Under the pieces are notes generated by a model, which was not told where the DNA came from, made no database searches, and saw nothing but the letters and a program-made list of their open reading frames with translations. A stretch of 64,000 nucleotides of DNA from Ustilaginoidea virens (Eukaryota > Ascomycota > Sordariomycetes > Hypocreales > Clavicipitaceae), in the NCBI RefSeq assembly GCF_000687475.1, contig NC_057319.1, positions 2,780,001 through 2,844,000 of the forward strand, given 5' to 3'. Position numbers and translations under genes: made by a program. Within the stretch, counting starts at the first letter, position 1, and each line of letters begins with the position of its first letter. Shown here piece by piece: positions 1 through 11,715 of this stretch.

Positions 1-103
1 GCAAAAAAAAATTTAAAAAAAAATTTAAAAAAGAAAAAAAAGAAAAAGAAAAAGAAAGGCCCCCGCGCGTCAGTGAAAAGGGAGGGGGGGGAAAGTGACG
101 TAC

Positions 104-1459
104 AAAAATAGGGACAAACTGGAAGCTGTTCCAGGACCGGCCGTCCTCCGACAGCGATGGCCTGTCGCGCAGGACAAAGGCCACTTCGACGATCCTGGCC
201 AGCCCGGCCGCCATGAGCGTCTTGCCAAACGCGGCGTGCGTCATGGCGCTGACCATCAGGTCCTGCGGGTGCGCCGACATGGCCCAGCCGGTGAGGAAGA
301 TGACCAAGCCGGGCACAAAGTTGCGCTTGGGGTTGCCGTCGCGGTCCCTGCTGAGCCACATGCCGGCCAGGCCGGCGCACCACCACACGATGCCCATGGT
401 CGTGTGCTGCCAGTCATTCCTGATCCAGGCCGTGCCCCAGCGGTGCTCGGTAACCGAGTTGACGCCGCCCCAGGCCGTGATGACGGCGCTGTCGAAAAAC
501 TCCTGCGACCGCCCGCACCGCTGCATCCACACCTGCCCGACCAGCACGACGATGGTCAGGAGGATCCCATAGGCGATGAAGGCGCCGCCCATGATGAAGT
601 GCGCCGCGCACTGCCCCACATGCTCGCCCTCGCCCTGGCAGAAGCCCAGGGCCGTGATGCCGCCAAACACCATCTGCGTCCACGCCAGGAGCGGCATGGC
701 CTTGCCGACGAGGGAATGGCACGGCCGGATCAGCTTCCGAATCTTGCCGTTGACGCCTTTTTCCCAGTGGCCCTTGAGGTACAGGCCCAGGACCACCTGG
801 CCAACCAGCAGCAGCTGCAGGATGTTTGCGAAGACGGAGTGGATGTTGTTTCCCACAAACTTTCGGCCGCCGTGGGCGTGGCCCAGGAAGAATCCGACGA
901 GGGCGAGCGCCGAGCCGACGACTTGCGTGGGGACGTGCCACCGGGACTTGGTCATCTGCGGCCGCGTTACATCAGTCAACGGGCGCCAGGTTTATTTGGT
1001 TTTTTTCTCTTCTTTTCTTTTTCTTTTTGGCTTTTTCTTTTTTTGTTTTTTTTTATTTATTTATTCATTTTTTTTCTTTTGCGTCTTCGCGCCGCTTTCC
1101 TCCCAGGTGCCCCGTACTCACCCCTAGAACCATGCCGATGGGGAAGATGACGCCATAGGCAAACATGTTGATGAAGATGTGAGCCCACAGCGTCGTATCC
1201 TGTAGTACAGCGCACAAGGCCAATGTCAGTTTTAGGCTCCTCATTGCCCGCTCCGTGCTTGTGTCCTCGGGGTTTGTGTGCTCGGGGCTTGCGGCTTGGT
1301 TGTGATACTGACCAGAGGCTCCAGCGAGACAGTCTGTCCTTGCGGGATATCCGTCTCGCCGTGATGTTCGTGTCCGTTGACGGTTCTGCCTAGAGCCGCT
1401 GCGGCGAGGAGCAGGGACGACAAAGCCCCTGCCTCTTTACCTGGCTGAGACGGCATCAT
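104..1459 (-). CDS. YTP1-like multi-pass membrane protein (3' end off window)
   Basis: Three coding exons are visible on the minus strand: 1459-1313, 1199-1122 and 955-104. The introns have donors GTCAGT and GTGAGT and CAG acceptors, and the frame stays open across both. A third donor, GTACGT, lies at 103, and no AG acceptor follows before the window edge, so the C-terminus is missing. The start ATG-ATG precedes a hydrophobic signal-like stretch (LSSLLLAAAALG) and a His-rich GHEHHGE. Several hydrophobic helices follow, and the motif GWAMSAHPQDLM is typical of the fungal YTP1 family (DUF2427 plus Ytp1 domains, similar to cytochrome b561). Family members are fungal membrane proteins of unclear biochemical role. 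The second intron contains a long poly-T stretch. Family is by recognition; function is not established. Confidence 0.82.
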
Positions 1460-2308
1460 GACTGCCGGTTTGTGTGTTTCGAAAGTCGGATCGATCCTAG
1501 GACTTGGGGGACCCCCCCTTTGGTTGATTTTGTGACCCGGTGGGTTATCAGGGAGCTCTCGCGGCGTGGCGGTGGTGGGACCGGTCAAAGGTTGATTTAT
1601 GAAACAAGCGTGATGGAGGAGACGATGTTGATCGATGTCGATGTCGAGAAGTCGTCGTCGAGACGGAGACGATTGAGCATCGGTCCGTGGCAAACAGAGG
1701 CCAACGACGGATTTCCATCAGACAGACAAGCAAGCTCCCTCTGCAGAGGCCCAACAAGTCACCAGAGTGGGGCAGTGTTGTTATTGCGCACGCTGTGACT
1801 GGACAGAGGAGCCAGAGGTGGAGAATCACCTTTGGACTAAAGCAGTCCCTAAAGTATCTTAGGTACCAAGGCACCTGCCTCCTTAGAGGTAGGTGTCGCA
1901 CCATATCGGAGGCACTACCACCGCTCCACTAGAGCTAGTCCACTCATTTGTATGATGCGTAGCAAAGGCAACGTATGACTTATGCGTAAGTCCATACTAG
2001 ATAGGCCTTTAGCGCAGTTCTCCTTTGTTTCATGTGCACTATCACATATGTATGCTAGATATGCTATAGAGCACTATATATAGGAGCACACATCGCCCTT
2101 GTTAGATAGTAATCAAGGGCTATGATGCACCTTCGCTAGTGAGCCCCGCACACCGCGATAGTAGGTACCTCCTAGAAGGTAGGTACCTAAGGTAGGTACC
2201 TAACTTAACCTAAAGAGGTACCTAGGTACCTACCTTACTTTACGTAACCTACGGAGTAGGAGTATCAGTGGGTTGGAAGGTGGAACGGAGCTTCCGGCCA
2301 ACGAAGCA
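1460..2308. other. Intergenic region with GGTACC-rich array
   Basis: No convincing gene is seen. Positions about 1857-1895 and 2160-2245 hold dense overlapping AGGTACCTA/TAGGTACCT words. The 9-mer TACGGAGTA lies at 2250-2258. The rest is TA-rich spacer that should include the promoter of the YTP1-like gene. Confidence 0.6.
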
Positions 2309-2689
2309 TCACAAATTTGATCCAACTTGCTTCGCAGGTGGCGACAATGGAGAATGGTTCATCAGCGCGACAAGTTTCAGAGGCAATGGTAACCTGCATT
2401 GCAATCCGTGTCGCATCGCGCTGGCCTGCCGGCTCCCTCCCTCCCTCCCCCCCCCCTCTTCCCCTCTCTGGCGGGCAGGGCAGCATGCAACGCCGCAGTG
2501 TGGGATCATGGCCGGGGGCATCTGCGCATCCCAGCCGGCATCATCGTTCAACGAGGAGAGCACTCGGGACGCAACCAAGACGAGCCCAACAAGTATGCCC
2601 AACAGGGCCAACACCTTCCGCAGGGGGTCTCGGCCTGGCTTTGCTGCAAACAGCTCGTCCCCGCCCCCTTGCGCCTGCGCCCTTGACAT
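2309..2689 (-). CDS. Hypothetical small membrane protein
   Basis: An open frame starts at an ATG in good context (TTTTACAATG) and gives 126 residues. After about 20 polar residues there is one clear hydrophobic segment (VLALLGILVGLVLVASRV), followed by a Pro-rich and a Gly/Arg-rich tail that looks like low-complexity sequence. The tail (a run of G and A) suggests that the true 3' end may be spliced or shorter. No family is recognised. It could equally be a chance ORF; the single membrane helix and start context are the only support. Confidence 0.28.
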   Translation of the reverse strand: MSRAQAQGGGDELFAAKPGRDPLRKVLALLGILVGLVLVASRVLSSLNDDAGWDAQMPPAMIPHCGVACCPARQRGEEGGGREGGSRQASAMRHGLQCRLPLPLKLVALMNHSPLSPPAKQVGSNL

Positions 2690-3154
2690 TGTAAAATCAC
2701 GCCGCAACAACGGTTTGGAACGTAGCGTGTGAAAAAAAGGAAAAGGGTCACGTTTGCTGGTTATGTGTGTGCCTGCATCTTCACGTTTTTTGTTACTCCA
2801 GTGCCACTGCCAGTTCTTGGTGCTTCGCAAACTCGCAAATGGCACTTCTTCCCTCGTCGTACCAACGTACAGGCAAATCGAATTCACACGCCATCTGTAG
2901 TTGGAGTTTTTACCTCTCGTTGGCTCTAACCTCGGACAGAGTAGCATGTTGCGCCAGCAGGGCAATGTTTAAAAAGACGGACAAGACGAAACGCCAACAG
3001 GTGATTGCAATCAACGGAGAAGGAAGAAGACGAAGAAGAAGAAGAAGCAACACTGGCCCCATGGCGCGCAGAAACAGCATCGCATCTGGAGCTCAGCATC
3101 ACACACTCAAAATTTTGCCGCCGCCGCCGCCGCCGCCGCCGCCGACTCGCCAAA
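2690..3154. other. Spacer between two putative small genes
   Basis: No gene is seen. It holds an A/G-rich GAA-repeat stretch near 3017-3047 and a (CCG)n run at about 3117-3144 immediately upstream of the next start codon, probably in its 5' UTR. Confidence 0.5.
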
Positions 3155-3469
3155 ATGATGAACCCAAGCCCTACCGTCCCGAACAATGCCCATCTTCACG
3201 CCCGTGAACAGGACTTGGATCCTGGAGCTCGCTACGGCATCATGATAGCCTTGGCAATCTCCAGCGGCGCCTTCTTCGTGGCATGCATCGGCCTCGCAGT
3301 TGCATTCTGCGACTGGAGAATGCGATACCTCCACCTAAGGAAAGAACTCGACGATCGCGGATATTCCATTGCGGATAGAAACCCGGCACGCGAGGAAACC
3401 GAGGGTGCTGAAGCGGCCAGACAACAACAAGGTTCCGAACCCATGGCATCCGGAGCTCTTGCGGGCTAG
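3155..3469 (+). CDS. Hypothetical single-pass membrane protein
   Basis: The frame gives 104 residues from the double ATG at 3155 (CAAAATGATG, the preferred fungal context). A polar N-terminus of about 25 residues is followed by one transmembrane segment (IMIALAISSGAFFVACIGLAVAF, about residues 29-51), then a basic patch CDWRMRYLHLRKE and an acidic/Gln-rich tail. That arrangement suggests a type I/III single-span protein with a cytosolic tail. No intron is needed. No family is recognised. The frame is open further upstream, but only through a (CCG)n/(GAA)n low-complexity stretch, which is why the 3155 start was chosen. Confidence 0.5.
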   Translation: MMNPSPTVPNNAHLHAREQDLDPGARYGIMIALAISSGAFFVACIGLAVAFCDWRMRYLHLRKELDDRGYSIADRNPAREETEGAEAARQQQGSEPMASGALAG

Positions 3470-3783
3470 GTGGTATCGGTCAAGACGGCGAGGCGAGATG
3501 GACCTGAATGCTTCGGTACGAAGCCAGACTCCTTTCCAGGTACAGACAGACTGGGAGACATGGAATAAGTGTCGTATCATTTCAAGCACCAACTTGCGTC
3601 GTGCCAAAAAAGAACAGAATTGAAAAACAAAAAAGAAAAGAAAAGAAAAGAAAAGAAAGAGGGATACCCCAAGATGAACCAAGATGAATGTTGAATAGGT
3701 CGAGTTTTGCCAACTTACAGGATGGGCGTCTGCAGAGCCAAATTAAACCAAATTAAATAAAAAGAAGAAAAAACAAAACCCCC
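3470..3783. other. Spacer, convergent 3' ends
   Basis: This lies between two convergent genes. It holds an (AAAAG)n tract at about 3630-3658. No gene or terminator hairpin is recognised. Confidence 0.5.
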
Positions 3784-4323
3784 CTACGAGTCACGACGAT
3801 GATTCGTCTGCTTTTGCAAAAAGTCGCTGGCTTCCCTCCACAATTCGGCCTCCATGTCGCACTCGACTCTTGTGCTTCTGCTATTCAACCAGCCCACGTC
3901 CAAGTTGCCCACGGTGCCCAGTCCGTTTGGTTTGAGCGACGGCGCCTTGGAACCGCCCTTGGGATCTTGCCGTGAGGCGGGTGACAAATCCGCAATTCCA
4001 GCCTCCTCCAAAGCCATGATTTGCCGCTTCATCCGTACATCGATGCCATGTAGCGTTGTGAGGAAGGAGTCTGTCGCTGACTTGAAAGCTTGCTTTTGCG
4101 CTGGCGGGTCCAATGACGGGGCATCTCCGCCTCGCGGTGAGGCATTTGACGTCGGGATCGTGAGGGCATCCAGTGCGGTAGCGGTATGGTTCATGAGCTG
4201 AGCAATCGACATGTCCATGTCGCTTAGCTGCTGAATGTTTTGCTCCACAGTAAAGGGCTCCAGAACTTGGCCGTTGGCGTCCATTGGGTCCTGGCCCATG
4301 GGGATATCGCTTGACAAGGGCAT
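3784..4323 (-). CDS. MED11: Mediator complex subunit 11 (Med11)
   Basis: A single-exon gene of 179 residues. The core is the Med11 helical region: VEQNIQQLSDMDMSIAQLM at about residues 26-44, then an Ala/Thr-rich helix, a Pro-rich loop and a second helix (FLTTLHGIDVRMKRQIMALE) that in the family forms the four-helix bundle with Med22 in the Mediator head. Mediator bridges transcription factors and RNA polymerase II. The C-terminal part (WLNSRSTRVECDMEAELWREASDFL) is a further conserved-looking helix. The length fits filamentous-fungal Med11. Two Met residues lie near the start; the first is used because nothing distinguishes them. Confidence 0.85.
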   Translation of the reverse strand: MPLSSDIPMGQDPMDANGQVLEPFTVEQNIQQLSDMDMSIAQLMNHTATALDALTIPTSNASPRGGDAPSLDPPAQKQAFKSATDSFLTTLHGIDVRMKRQIMALEEAGIADLSPASRQDPKGGSKAPSLKPNGLGTVGNLDVGWLNSRSTRVECDMEAELWREASDFLQKQTNHRRDS

Positions 4324-4972
4324 GGTTCTGTTTGTCTAACCATGCATGCCATGCGCAAGTGCCCTCCTGATGAAGAGAATCGAAGTTGTCCAGGCATGCA
4401 GGTACATGTATCGTTCACAAAGGTATGCTAGGTACCTAACCCCAGAAGGGCCCAGGAAACTTGCCGTCTTTGAAACGACGTTGGCTTACGTGTATATGTA
4501 TATCCTTGGTTGATGCAAGAAGCAGCCTGGCAAGAAAGAAGGAACGATCGACTTGTAAAAACATGTCATCTTGGAACTGCTGGTGGGTCCCCTGCGTGGT
4601 CCGCCAGCCCCTTGGCGATACGACAACCCGGGACAAACCGTCGTCGTCCATCTACGCATCTCGTTCCAATCTTCGACATATTGGCATTCCATCTCCATCT
4701 TCTCCTTTGCTGCCGCATTAATACGAAAACCCGACATCTGTACGACATAACTGGCCCGCCTCGAATCATGAAAAGCTTCCGCCAAAGCCACCTCCAGCCT
4801 TGCAAAATTTGAGCAGTTGTTCCGCGTGTAAACTCCGGCTAATGTAGCTTCGTGCTGGATGCATGGTAGATCCCTCACTGAACGCCTCCGACGTTCACTT
4901 CAAAACTCGCCGGTAAAGCTTCACGCGTGCCATCAGCGGTGCCGCCCAAGCACCGCATCCGACGCTTCGCCA

Positions 4973-5010
<38 letters not shown>

Positions 5011-5208
5011 ATTTCATCCTCTCTTCAGCCTTCAATGTGTTGCTTGTCCGGGCTGGCGTGACTGACCGTCTCTGCTGCGGAAGCGTCCCGCGGTCTCGCA
5101 TCCAGCCACGCACTTCACCTCTCTCTATCCAGGATCAAGGGACGCCGATTCTTGACTTCGAATCCTTGGTAGCCCCAACCTTGCGGTCCCGCGGCTTTCT
5201 CGTCCATC
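4324..5208. other. Divergent promoter region Med11 / TAF5
   Basis: This lies between two divergently transcribed genes of the Pol II machinery. It holds a short tandem (GCCGTT) repeat at about 4975-5007 and a GGTACCTA word at about 4430. The ORFs here have no coding character. Confidence 0.55.
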
Positions 5209-8007
5209 ATGTCAGGGCAGCCGCCTACCCCAGTGGCTCCTCCAGCCAACTATGCATCTCAAGCAGTCACTTCACCAGCTGGTCCTCCTGCGGCCGCCGG
5301 CACCGCTGGCTCAACTGGAGGCGCCATGTCAAATCAAAACCTGAATCAGATCGTAGGTGACAACATTCTGCCTTTTCATCTCAGATGTGTTTCTAAACTC
5401 ATCTCAAACCCCCTGCACCATTCATTCTCAAAGCTCCAGACCACTCCTCATCACACCAGCCTTCATGACCACGCGTTCAAAGGCAGCTTCTGTTCCCTCT
5501 TCATCAGTGTTTCCCCGTTTCTTTTTGCTCCATCTGCAGAAATAAAGTAAGAAATCATGACGTCTCCCTGGACACATACAAGGTTGATCCATGTTTAACG
5601 TATTCGCTTCCCATTGCGGCTCGTCACTTTTACGCCGCTCATGAACCTCCCAGTGCCTCGTGCACTACTGCAGGTTTTCGGTCGCTCCATCTTGAACCGA
5701 TGCAGTGCTAACTATTCTGACTGTAGGTCACCGACTACCTACTTAAGAGGGGCTTTAACCGGACAGAAGAAATCTTTCGTCAAGAATCCAAACACTTAGG
5801 GCCCGATGGGAAGCCACTACAACAACTCGCCACCATTGGCCCCAAAAAGTATCAAAAGGCGTTCAAGCTGTTAAAGGAATGGGTTGACAATAACCTAGAC
5901 CTGTACAAGGTTAGTATCCTACCCATCATAGACTTGCCATCAGGACTAACGGCCGACCAGTTTGAACTGTCAAAGCTCCTGTGGCCAATGTTTGTTTATT
6001 CGTTTCTTGAGCTTGCGGGTCATGGCTACACAGACGATGCCAAGTTGCTGCTGAAGGAACTAGGCCACCACTTCCAGCGGGTCCATGCCGACGACCTCAG
6101 GACTTTCTCAACCATAACGCTACCCCAGCACGTGTCAGAGAACCCCGTGGCAAAACTGTACCAGGAGAACAAGTACCGCATACCGCTAAACCAGCACGCA
6201 ACCGGCGACTTGTTCAACTTTTTAGAACGAGAGTCGGAGCAGGGAGGCTCGGTGATCCGCCAGCTCTTGGTGACTTATTGCCAGATTGATTCAACCGCGC
6301 GAGGCCCAATCACTCCCTTCAGCTTTGAAGCTGTCTTCAGGCATTCCAAACACGCCGATATCGAGGAGGTTGATGCCAAGGAAGGGGTTCCTGGGGTGAG
6401 CATCGGACTATCAAACAAAGACATCCTCGACCCCGCTCAGCCATTAAAGCTCGGCCCACTGCCAATGGATCCGGAGCTGAAAGATGACGTGCGGGCGGAA
6501 ATCGAGGACGAGGAAAAACGAAACCCGCCCGCTGAGGGTGTAAGCAGCATGTTTGAGGATTTTGAACAAAAGATTAAGCGTGAAGAAGACGCAGATGCCC
6601 CTAGCCGAGCTGATTTACCCCTCCCTCCTTCGCGACCTCGTGACATCATGCTGGAAATGTCAAAAGTGCGGGAGAACCGCGATCGATTCAAGATTGATGG
6701 CAGAACTGGCGGCGTCGGCACATCCGTCAGCGCCTGCATGTTCACGTTCCACAACACATTCGGCAGGTGAGTTGCATCACCAGGCTCAATGTTTGCTATG
6801 GTTTCTGACCCAGAACATTTCTTCGACTCGCAGCGTATCATGCATGGACTTTTCTGACGATGGACAAATGGTTGCCGTTGGCACCTGCGAGTCCTACATT
6901 CGAATTTGGTCGCTGGATGGCAAAGGCTTGCCTACAATGAATGCCCATGAAAAAGAAGCCAAGTTTAACAGCCGCAAGCTTATCGGGCATGCTGCTCCAG
7001 TCTACGACGTTTCATTTTCAGATTCCGCCTCGGGTCCTCCCCAGAAGCTTTTCGGGGACGATGGCCGCCCAAGCGCAGCCATAGATGGACGTCCCAAGCT
7101 TCTCCTTTCGTGCTCTGCAGACAGCCACATTCGGCTATGGTCACTAGAGTCCTGGTCGTGTCTCTGTCTTTACAAGGCGCACGACGGTCCGATTTATCGA
7201 GCGCTTTGGGGTCCACATGGGCACTACTTCATCAGCGGCGGCTACGATAAAGCGCTGCGCGTGTGGATGCAGGATCACGCCTCACCACAACGTCTCCTGG
7301 TTGGGCATGATACCGCCATCTCCGCCATTGCCTGGCATCCAAACGGCATGTATGTTTTCTCGGCGTCGGATGAGACTGACAAATCCATTCGCATGTGGTC
7401 AGTGGTGACTGGTGCCTGCGTCCGCGTTTTTGCCGGCCATGCCGACCACGTCACGGCACTCGAGTGCGCTCCCAACGGCAAAATCCTCGCCAGCGCCGAT
7501 CTTGCAGGCAACATCTTTTTCTGGGACCTCGCCAAAGGGACTCGCATCAAGCGATCTCGCGGCCATGGGCGTGGCGGCATCTGGTCTCTGAGCTTCAGTG
7601 TGGAATCAACCGTCCTCGCCTCGGGCGGTCAAGATGGCACCGTCAGGTTATGGGACGTTGAGGAGCCCCTCGACCCCCAGAAGGCTGCTGCTCAGGCCGG
7701 CATAGAAGCCACAGCCGCAGCCGCCGCCGCCGCCGCCGCCGCCACATCGGCAGCTGTCGAGGGAGGTGCAGCTGCCACTGCTACCCCGGACGCGGCACGT
7801 GTCAATGCCGCTGCTGCTGGTGCCGCTGCAGGACAGGCGACCGCCTCGGCCGCCGCTCCTGGGACCCAGAAGAAGAGGAGTAAGGAAGTCATGGTAACCC
7901 ATGACCAAATCAATGCGTTCCCAACAAAGAAGACGCCCATCATGCGGGTCAAGTTTACACGGATGAATCTGGTCATGGTCGGTGGTTGCTACGATCCCGA
8001 GCGATAG
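5209..8007 (+). CDS. TAF5: TFIID subunit TAF5 (WD40-repeat)
   Basis: Four exons: 5209-5352, 5727-5909, 5961-6766 and 6834-8007, giving 768 residues, the usual size for TAF5. The splice joins restore [13 protein letters not shown] (start of the LisH/TAF5 N-terminal region), then the NTD2 helical domain (for example [13 protein letters not shown]), an acidic linker, and from about residue 378 a WD40 propeller whose repeats end in IRIWS, IRLWS, LRVWM, IRMWS, IFFWD and VRLWD. TAF5 is a core scaffold of TFIID and, in yeast, SAGA. The first intron (374 bp) uses GTAGGT, the second is only 51 bp. The C-terminal tail is unusual: an Ala-rich run (about residues 660-720) coded by GCC/GCT repeats precedes the last conserved strand [14 protein letters not shown]. 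Confidence 0.93.
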
Positions 8008-8829
8008 AGTTGTTCGGTTGCAGACAGACCTTTGTCTGTCCCTGAATCAGGACCTTGCAAAACCATGCTTCCCTCACGAACACAGTCAATGGCGGCTCGA
8101 AGACAAGCTAGGCGCAACTATCAGAGGAAATTGGAAAGGATGAATGGGAAGCAAACAAGCAAGGCGTGAATTCACTTATGCGTGCATGTCCCTTTTTTTT
8201 TGGCGTCGCGGTTCCTCAGGGGGGATAAAGGGTAAAATGAAAGTCTGGTCGAGGATTCGAAAAGGAGTAAAACTCGTGGTTTGGTTTGCATGCATATTGC
8301 TGAGCCCAGCTCGGGCCGAGCTTGTGATATTAGAGATACCGAGGCGATATGGGGGTTTGAAGAGCAAGGAGAAGTTCAAGCCGTGCTTGAAAATGTAGCA
8401 AATAAAGCATTGGGATGAGGAGATGTGATTTCGCTTGGCAGCTTATCCGACCAGAACCCTTTCGAGGCCGTTGAGATGTGAGGTCTTTAGGTGCCCGATA
8501 GTAGATACCTCCTGGCCAGGTACCTAAGGTATGTATCAGGTAGGTACCTACCTACCTACCTACCTAAGGTAGGTACCTACCTCTAGGTACTACTTCGGTG
8601 CCTGTGTCTAGTGTAAGCGGAGTGGGGCAGTGCTCCACCTTTGACGGGACATCTGGCGTACAATGCAACTTTCCAAGTAACTTTCACCGAGTAAGTTATG
8701 CTGACGTCTTGCTCCGCGCTCCAGCTCCTCGACGTCAACGAGACCAGACCCTGTTCTGTTCAAACTCCAGGCTGCCTCCACACAGCCGACCCCAAAACCG
8801 TCCTCTCTCACGGCCAGATTGATCTGAGC
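8008..8829. other. Intergenic region with GGTACC array
   Basis: No gene is seen. About 8515-8590 is an array of TAGGTACC/GGTAGGTA words. An 84-codon ORF at 8144-8398 has no recognisable feature. Confidence 0.55.
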
Positions 8830-10801
8830 ATGGAAGTTGAGGAGTCGCCGTGGGCCGACTCGGGCCACAACTCGCAGGAGACAACGTCCCAAGCCGACCC
8901 CACGATCTCTCCACCTGCTGCTGCTGCTGCTGCATCACAAGCATCACAAGTAACCTCTCCCACGCCGCGCCCCTCCCGCGGCCCTCGTCGTCTCGTCGCT
9001 CAGCCAACACGCCTTGAAGCGGTCGAGGACCCTCTGGGCCCTTTGAGCGCGTCTGCCGACGATAATGGCGGCGTTTCAGATGCACCGCCCGTACCGCCGC
9101 AAAAGGAACAGATGGTCATCCGAACCATGATGCCGCAGAAGCAGCAACCTCGACGACCAACCGACCCTCGCCATGTCGATGATGAGGATGATGATGATGA
9201 TGATGATGACTTCAAGACACCTAGCGGTCCTCGTGCCCCGCCGCCTGTTGATGCCCCACGACTGAGCAGTGTGCGAAGCAAGACGCAGCCGAGCGTCAGT
9301 GTAGAACAGGCTGCCAAGCCTAGTTTCCACATCACGGTGGGCGACCCAGTCAAGATTGGGGACTTGACGAGCTCGCACATAGTCTATTCTGTGAGAACAA
9401 GGGTGAGTTTGCCAAGGGAAAATCTGTCGCGCTGCCCAGAGGAACTGCCTTGCACAAACGCAGCCTGCTTACTCGGGTGTCTTCCGCGGCGCAGACCACT
9501 TCTCGAGCGTATAAGCAGCCCGAATTCGAGGTCAAGCGACGCTATCGGGATTTTCTTTGGTTGTATACTACTCTCCATGCAAACAATCCCGGGTGCATTG
9601 TTCCTCCCCCTCCAGAAAAACAAGCAGTCGGCCGCTTCGACAGCAACTTTATCGAGAGTCGACGAACTGCGTTGGAAAAGATGCTGAACAAGACGGCTTC
9701 CCACCCTACTCTTCAGCATGATGGCGATTTGAAGCTCTTCCTCGAAAGTGAAGCCTTCAACGCCGATATCAAGCACAGAGAGCACAAGGAACCTCTCCCC
9801 AGCGAAAGCAAGGGCGTGTTCGGGTCACTAGGTCTCAGTGTCGGGCGAGGAGACAAGTTCGTCGAGCAGGACGACTGGTTTCATGACCGCAAAGTGTACC
9901 TCGACGCTTTGGAGAATCAGCTCAAGGGCCTTCTCAAAGCCATGGAAACAATGGTCGGCCAGCGCAAGATGATGGCGGAGGCGGCGGGGGATTTCTCTGC
10001 ATCCTTGCACGCTCTATCCACCGTTGAACTCTCGCCCTCCCTGTCCGGCCCGCTGGACGCGCTGTCGGAGCTGCAGCTCACGATTAGAGACGTGTACGAT
10101 CGACAGGCCCAGCAGGACGTCCTGACATTTGGCATCATTATTGAAGAATACATTCGTCTAATTGGATCCATCAAGCAAGCTTTCGGCCAGCGCCAGAAGG
10201 CGTTTTATGCGTGGCATGCGGCCGAGTCTGAGCTGCAGAAAAAGAAGAGCACGCAGGATAAGCTTCTCCGGCAAGGCAGAAGCCAGCAAGACCGCCTTAA
10301 CCAGATGGATGCCGAAGTTGGCGAGGCAGAGAAGAAGGTGCATCAGGCTAGACTCCTGTTTGAGGATATGGGCCGGCTGATGAGGGCTGAAATCGATCGA
10401 TTCGAAAAGGAAAAGGTGGAAGACTTTAAGAGCGGGGTGGAGACTTTCCTCGAGAGCGCAGTTGAGGCGCAAAAGGAGGTGAGACGCAAACGCCAATCGC
10501 TCCTCGACACGTTGAGAAGAATGATTCTTGATTGCTTGCTTGGCTTTTTCTTTTTTTCTTTTTTTTTGTTCCTTTTTTTTTTTTTTTTTTGGTGTTTGGT
10601 TTTTGGTTTTTCTCGCGCGCACACCTGCTGACTTTGGTTTCGTAGCTCATTGAAAAGTGGGAGACGTTCTTGATGCAACTGGATGCCGAAGATGACGAAT
10701 CAGCGTTTTACCGACCGCCAGTATTTCAGCAGCAATCCAAGCCGCCGGGCAACACTGCGATTGACCGAGCCAGGGCGAGAATGGACGAGGATTCGGACTA
10801 G
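8830..10801 (+). CDS. VPS5: Sorting nexin Vps5 (retromer, PX-BAR)
   Basis: Exons 8830-9402, 9495-10478 and 10646-10801 give 570 residues. The start MEVEESPWAD was chosen over an upstream in-frame Met because SPWxD starts are typical of fungal Vps5. An acidic D8 run lies near residue 120. The PX domain runs from about residue 155 (HITVGDPVKIGDL) through VKRRYRDFLWLY and the PPPPEKQAVGRF loop to about 285; it binds phosphatidylinositol 3-phosphate on endosomes. The rest is a BAR-type coiled coil. The last exon ends in a conserved-looking acidic tail (RARARMDEDSD). Vps5 pairs with Vps17 in the membrane-bending half of retromer. The 167-bp second intron holds a run of more than 20 T residues. Confidence 0.93.
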
Positions 10802-11211
10802 GATTCATGGGTGTATCTCTATAGCACGGTGGTTTTTGTCCCAGTGCTCTCTGGTCATGAGTGACAGCCCAAGATGATTTTACGGAGTTGGTGTGTGGAT
10901 TGTTGATTGCGAGATGCAGGGACATGTCTTTTATTCTGTTTACATTATACAAGCTCGACGGGGGGTTTCTTCGTCTTCTTCTTCTTCTTCTTCTTCATGT
11001 ACATGGTGCCTTCAATGGGGCAAAGAAAGAGAAAGAAAAAAAAAAAAGAAAAGAAAAGACAATGGCTATAATCCACCACCTCCCAGCCATTGCCATGGTT
11101 CATTGTCCAAGTAGTGGCTATTTTGCTCCTCCCCTGACGGCCCATCTCCCATGCAAAGCTGTACCGTACATCACACAGAGGCTGCTTCATCCGCCACCCT
11201 CGGCTCGCTCT
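10802..11211. other. Spacer, convergent 3' ends
   Basis: It holds a (TTC)n microsatellite at about 10968-10996 and an A-rich stretch at 11035-11058. No gene is seen. Confidence 0.5.
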
Positions 11212-11715
11212 TTACTTTCTCCTCGTCGGGGATTTCTTTGGTCCTGAATCCATCATGGAATTCGCATCTTGAGGAGCGTACCCAGTAATCAGATCCGCAA
11301 AGTCGTCCACTCGACCATCTGCCTCGGCCGGAGCCTCACCGTCTTCCGATTGAGCAGCAGCATCGAAGGCGCGACCGAACCGCTCACGGAAAGCCGCCAG
11401 TTTACCGGCCTCATCCAACTCCAGGTTCCGCAGCGACTTTTCGCTCGGTTGCCAGAGCAGGTTGTTGCGGGTATCCTTTGACGCGCGGTAGATGGGGGCT
11501 GGGGAGGTGGTGCGCATGGTGTACGTCGAGCCGTCGGACAGGGTGACTAGCTGCGTAAACGTATATGGTCGCCGAGGTCTGGGGATAAAAGTGGCGTGGC
11601 GGACTTGCACGGCGAGTCTGCTCGGTGACAGCCATGGTTTGCTGCGTTGTGGTGGTGTCGAGGCGATGATGCGAGACGGCGCCAGGGCTAGGGGAAGAAG
11701 CGGGAGTTTTCCCAT
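11212..11715 (-). CDS. Mitochondrial ribosomal protein bL31m
   Basis: One exon, 167 residues from the chosen start at 11715. The N-terminus (MGKLPLLPLALAPSRIIA...) is basic and hydrophobic without acidic residues, as in a mitochondrial targeting peptide. The mature part shows the bL31 core YTFTQLVTLSDGSTYTMRTT followed by NNLLWQPSEKSLRNLE, typical of fungal Mrpl36-type proteins of the mitochondrial large ribosomal subunit. The frame is open for 57 codons further upstream, but that part is Ser/Asp low complexity (a GAT repeat read antisense) and would bury the targeting signal. Identification is by recognition of the core motif. Confidence 0.82.
   Translation of the reverse strand: MGKLPLLPLALAPSRIIASTPPQRSKPWLSPSRLAVQVRHATFIPRPRRPYTFTQLVTLSDGSTYTMRTTSPAPIYRASKDTRNNLLWQPSEKSLRNLELDEAGKLAAFRERFGRAFDAAAQSEDGEAPAEADGRVDDFADLITGYAPQDANSMMDSGPKKSPTRRK

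Noticed and set aside
95..1150. 351-codon plus-strand ORF
   Set aside because: Antisense frame of the YTP1-like gene, ending in low-complexity Phe/Leu sequence from an intron.
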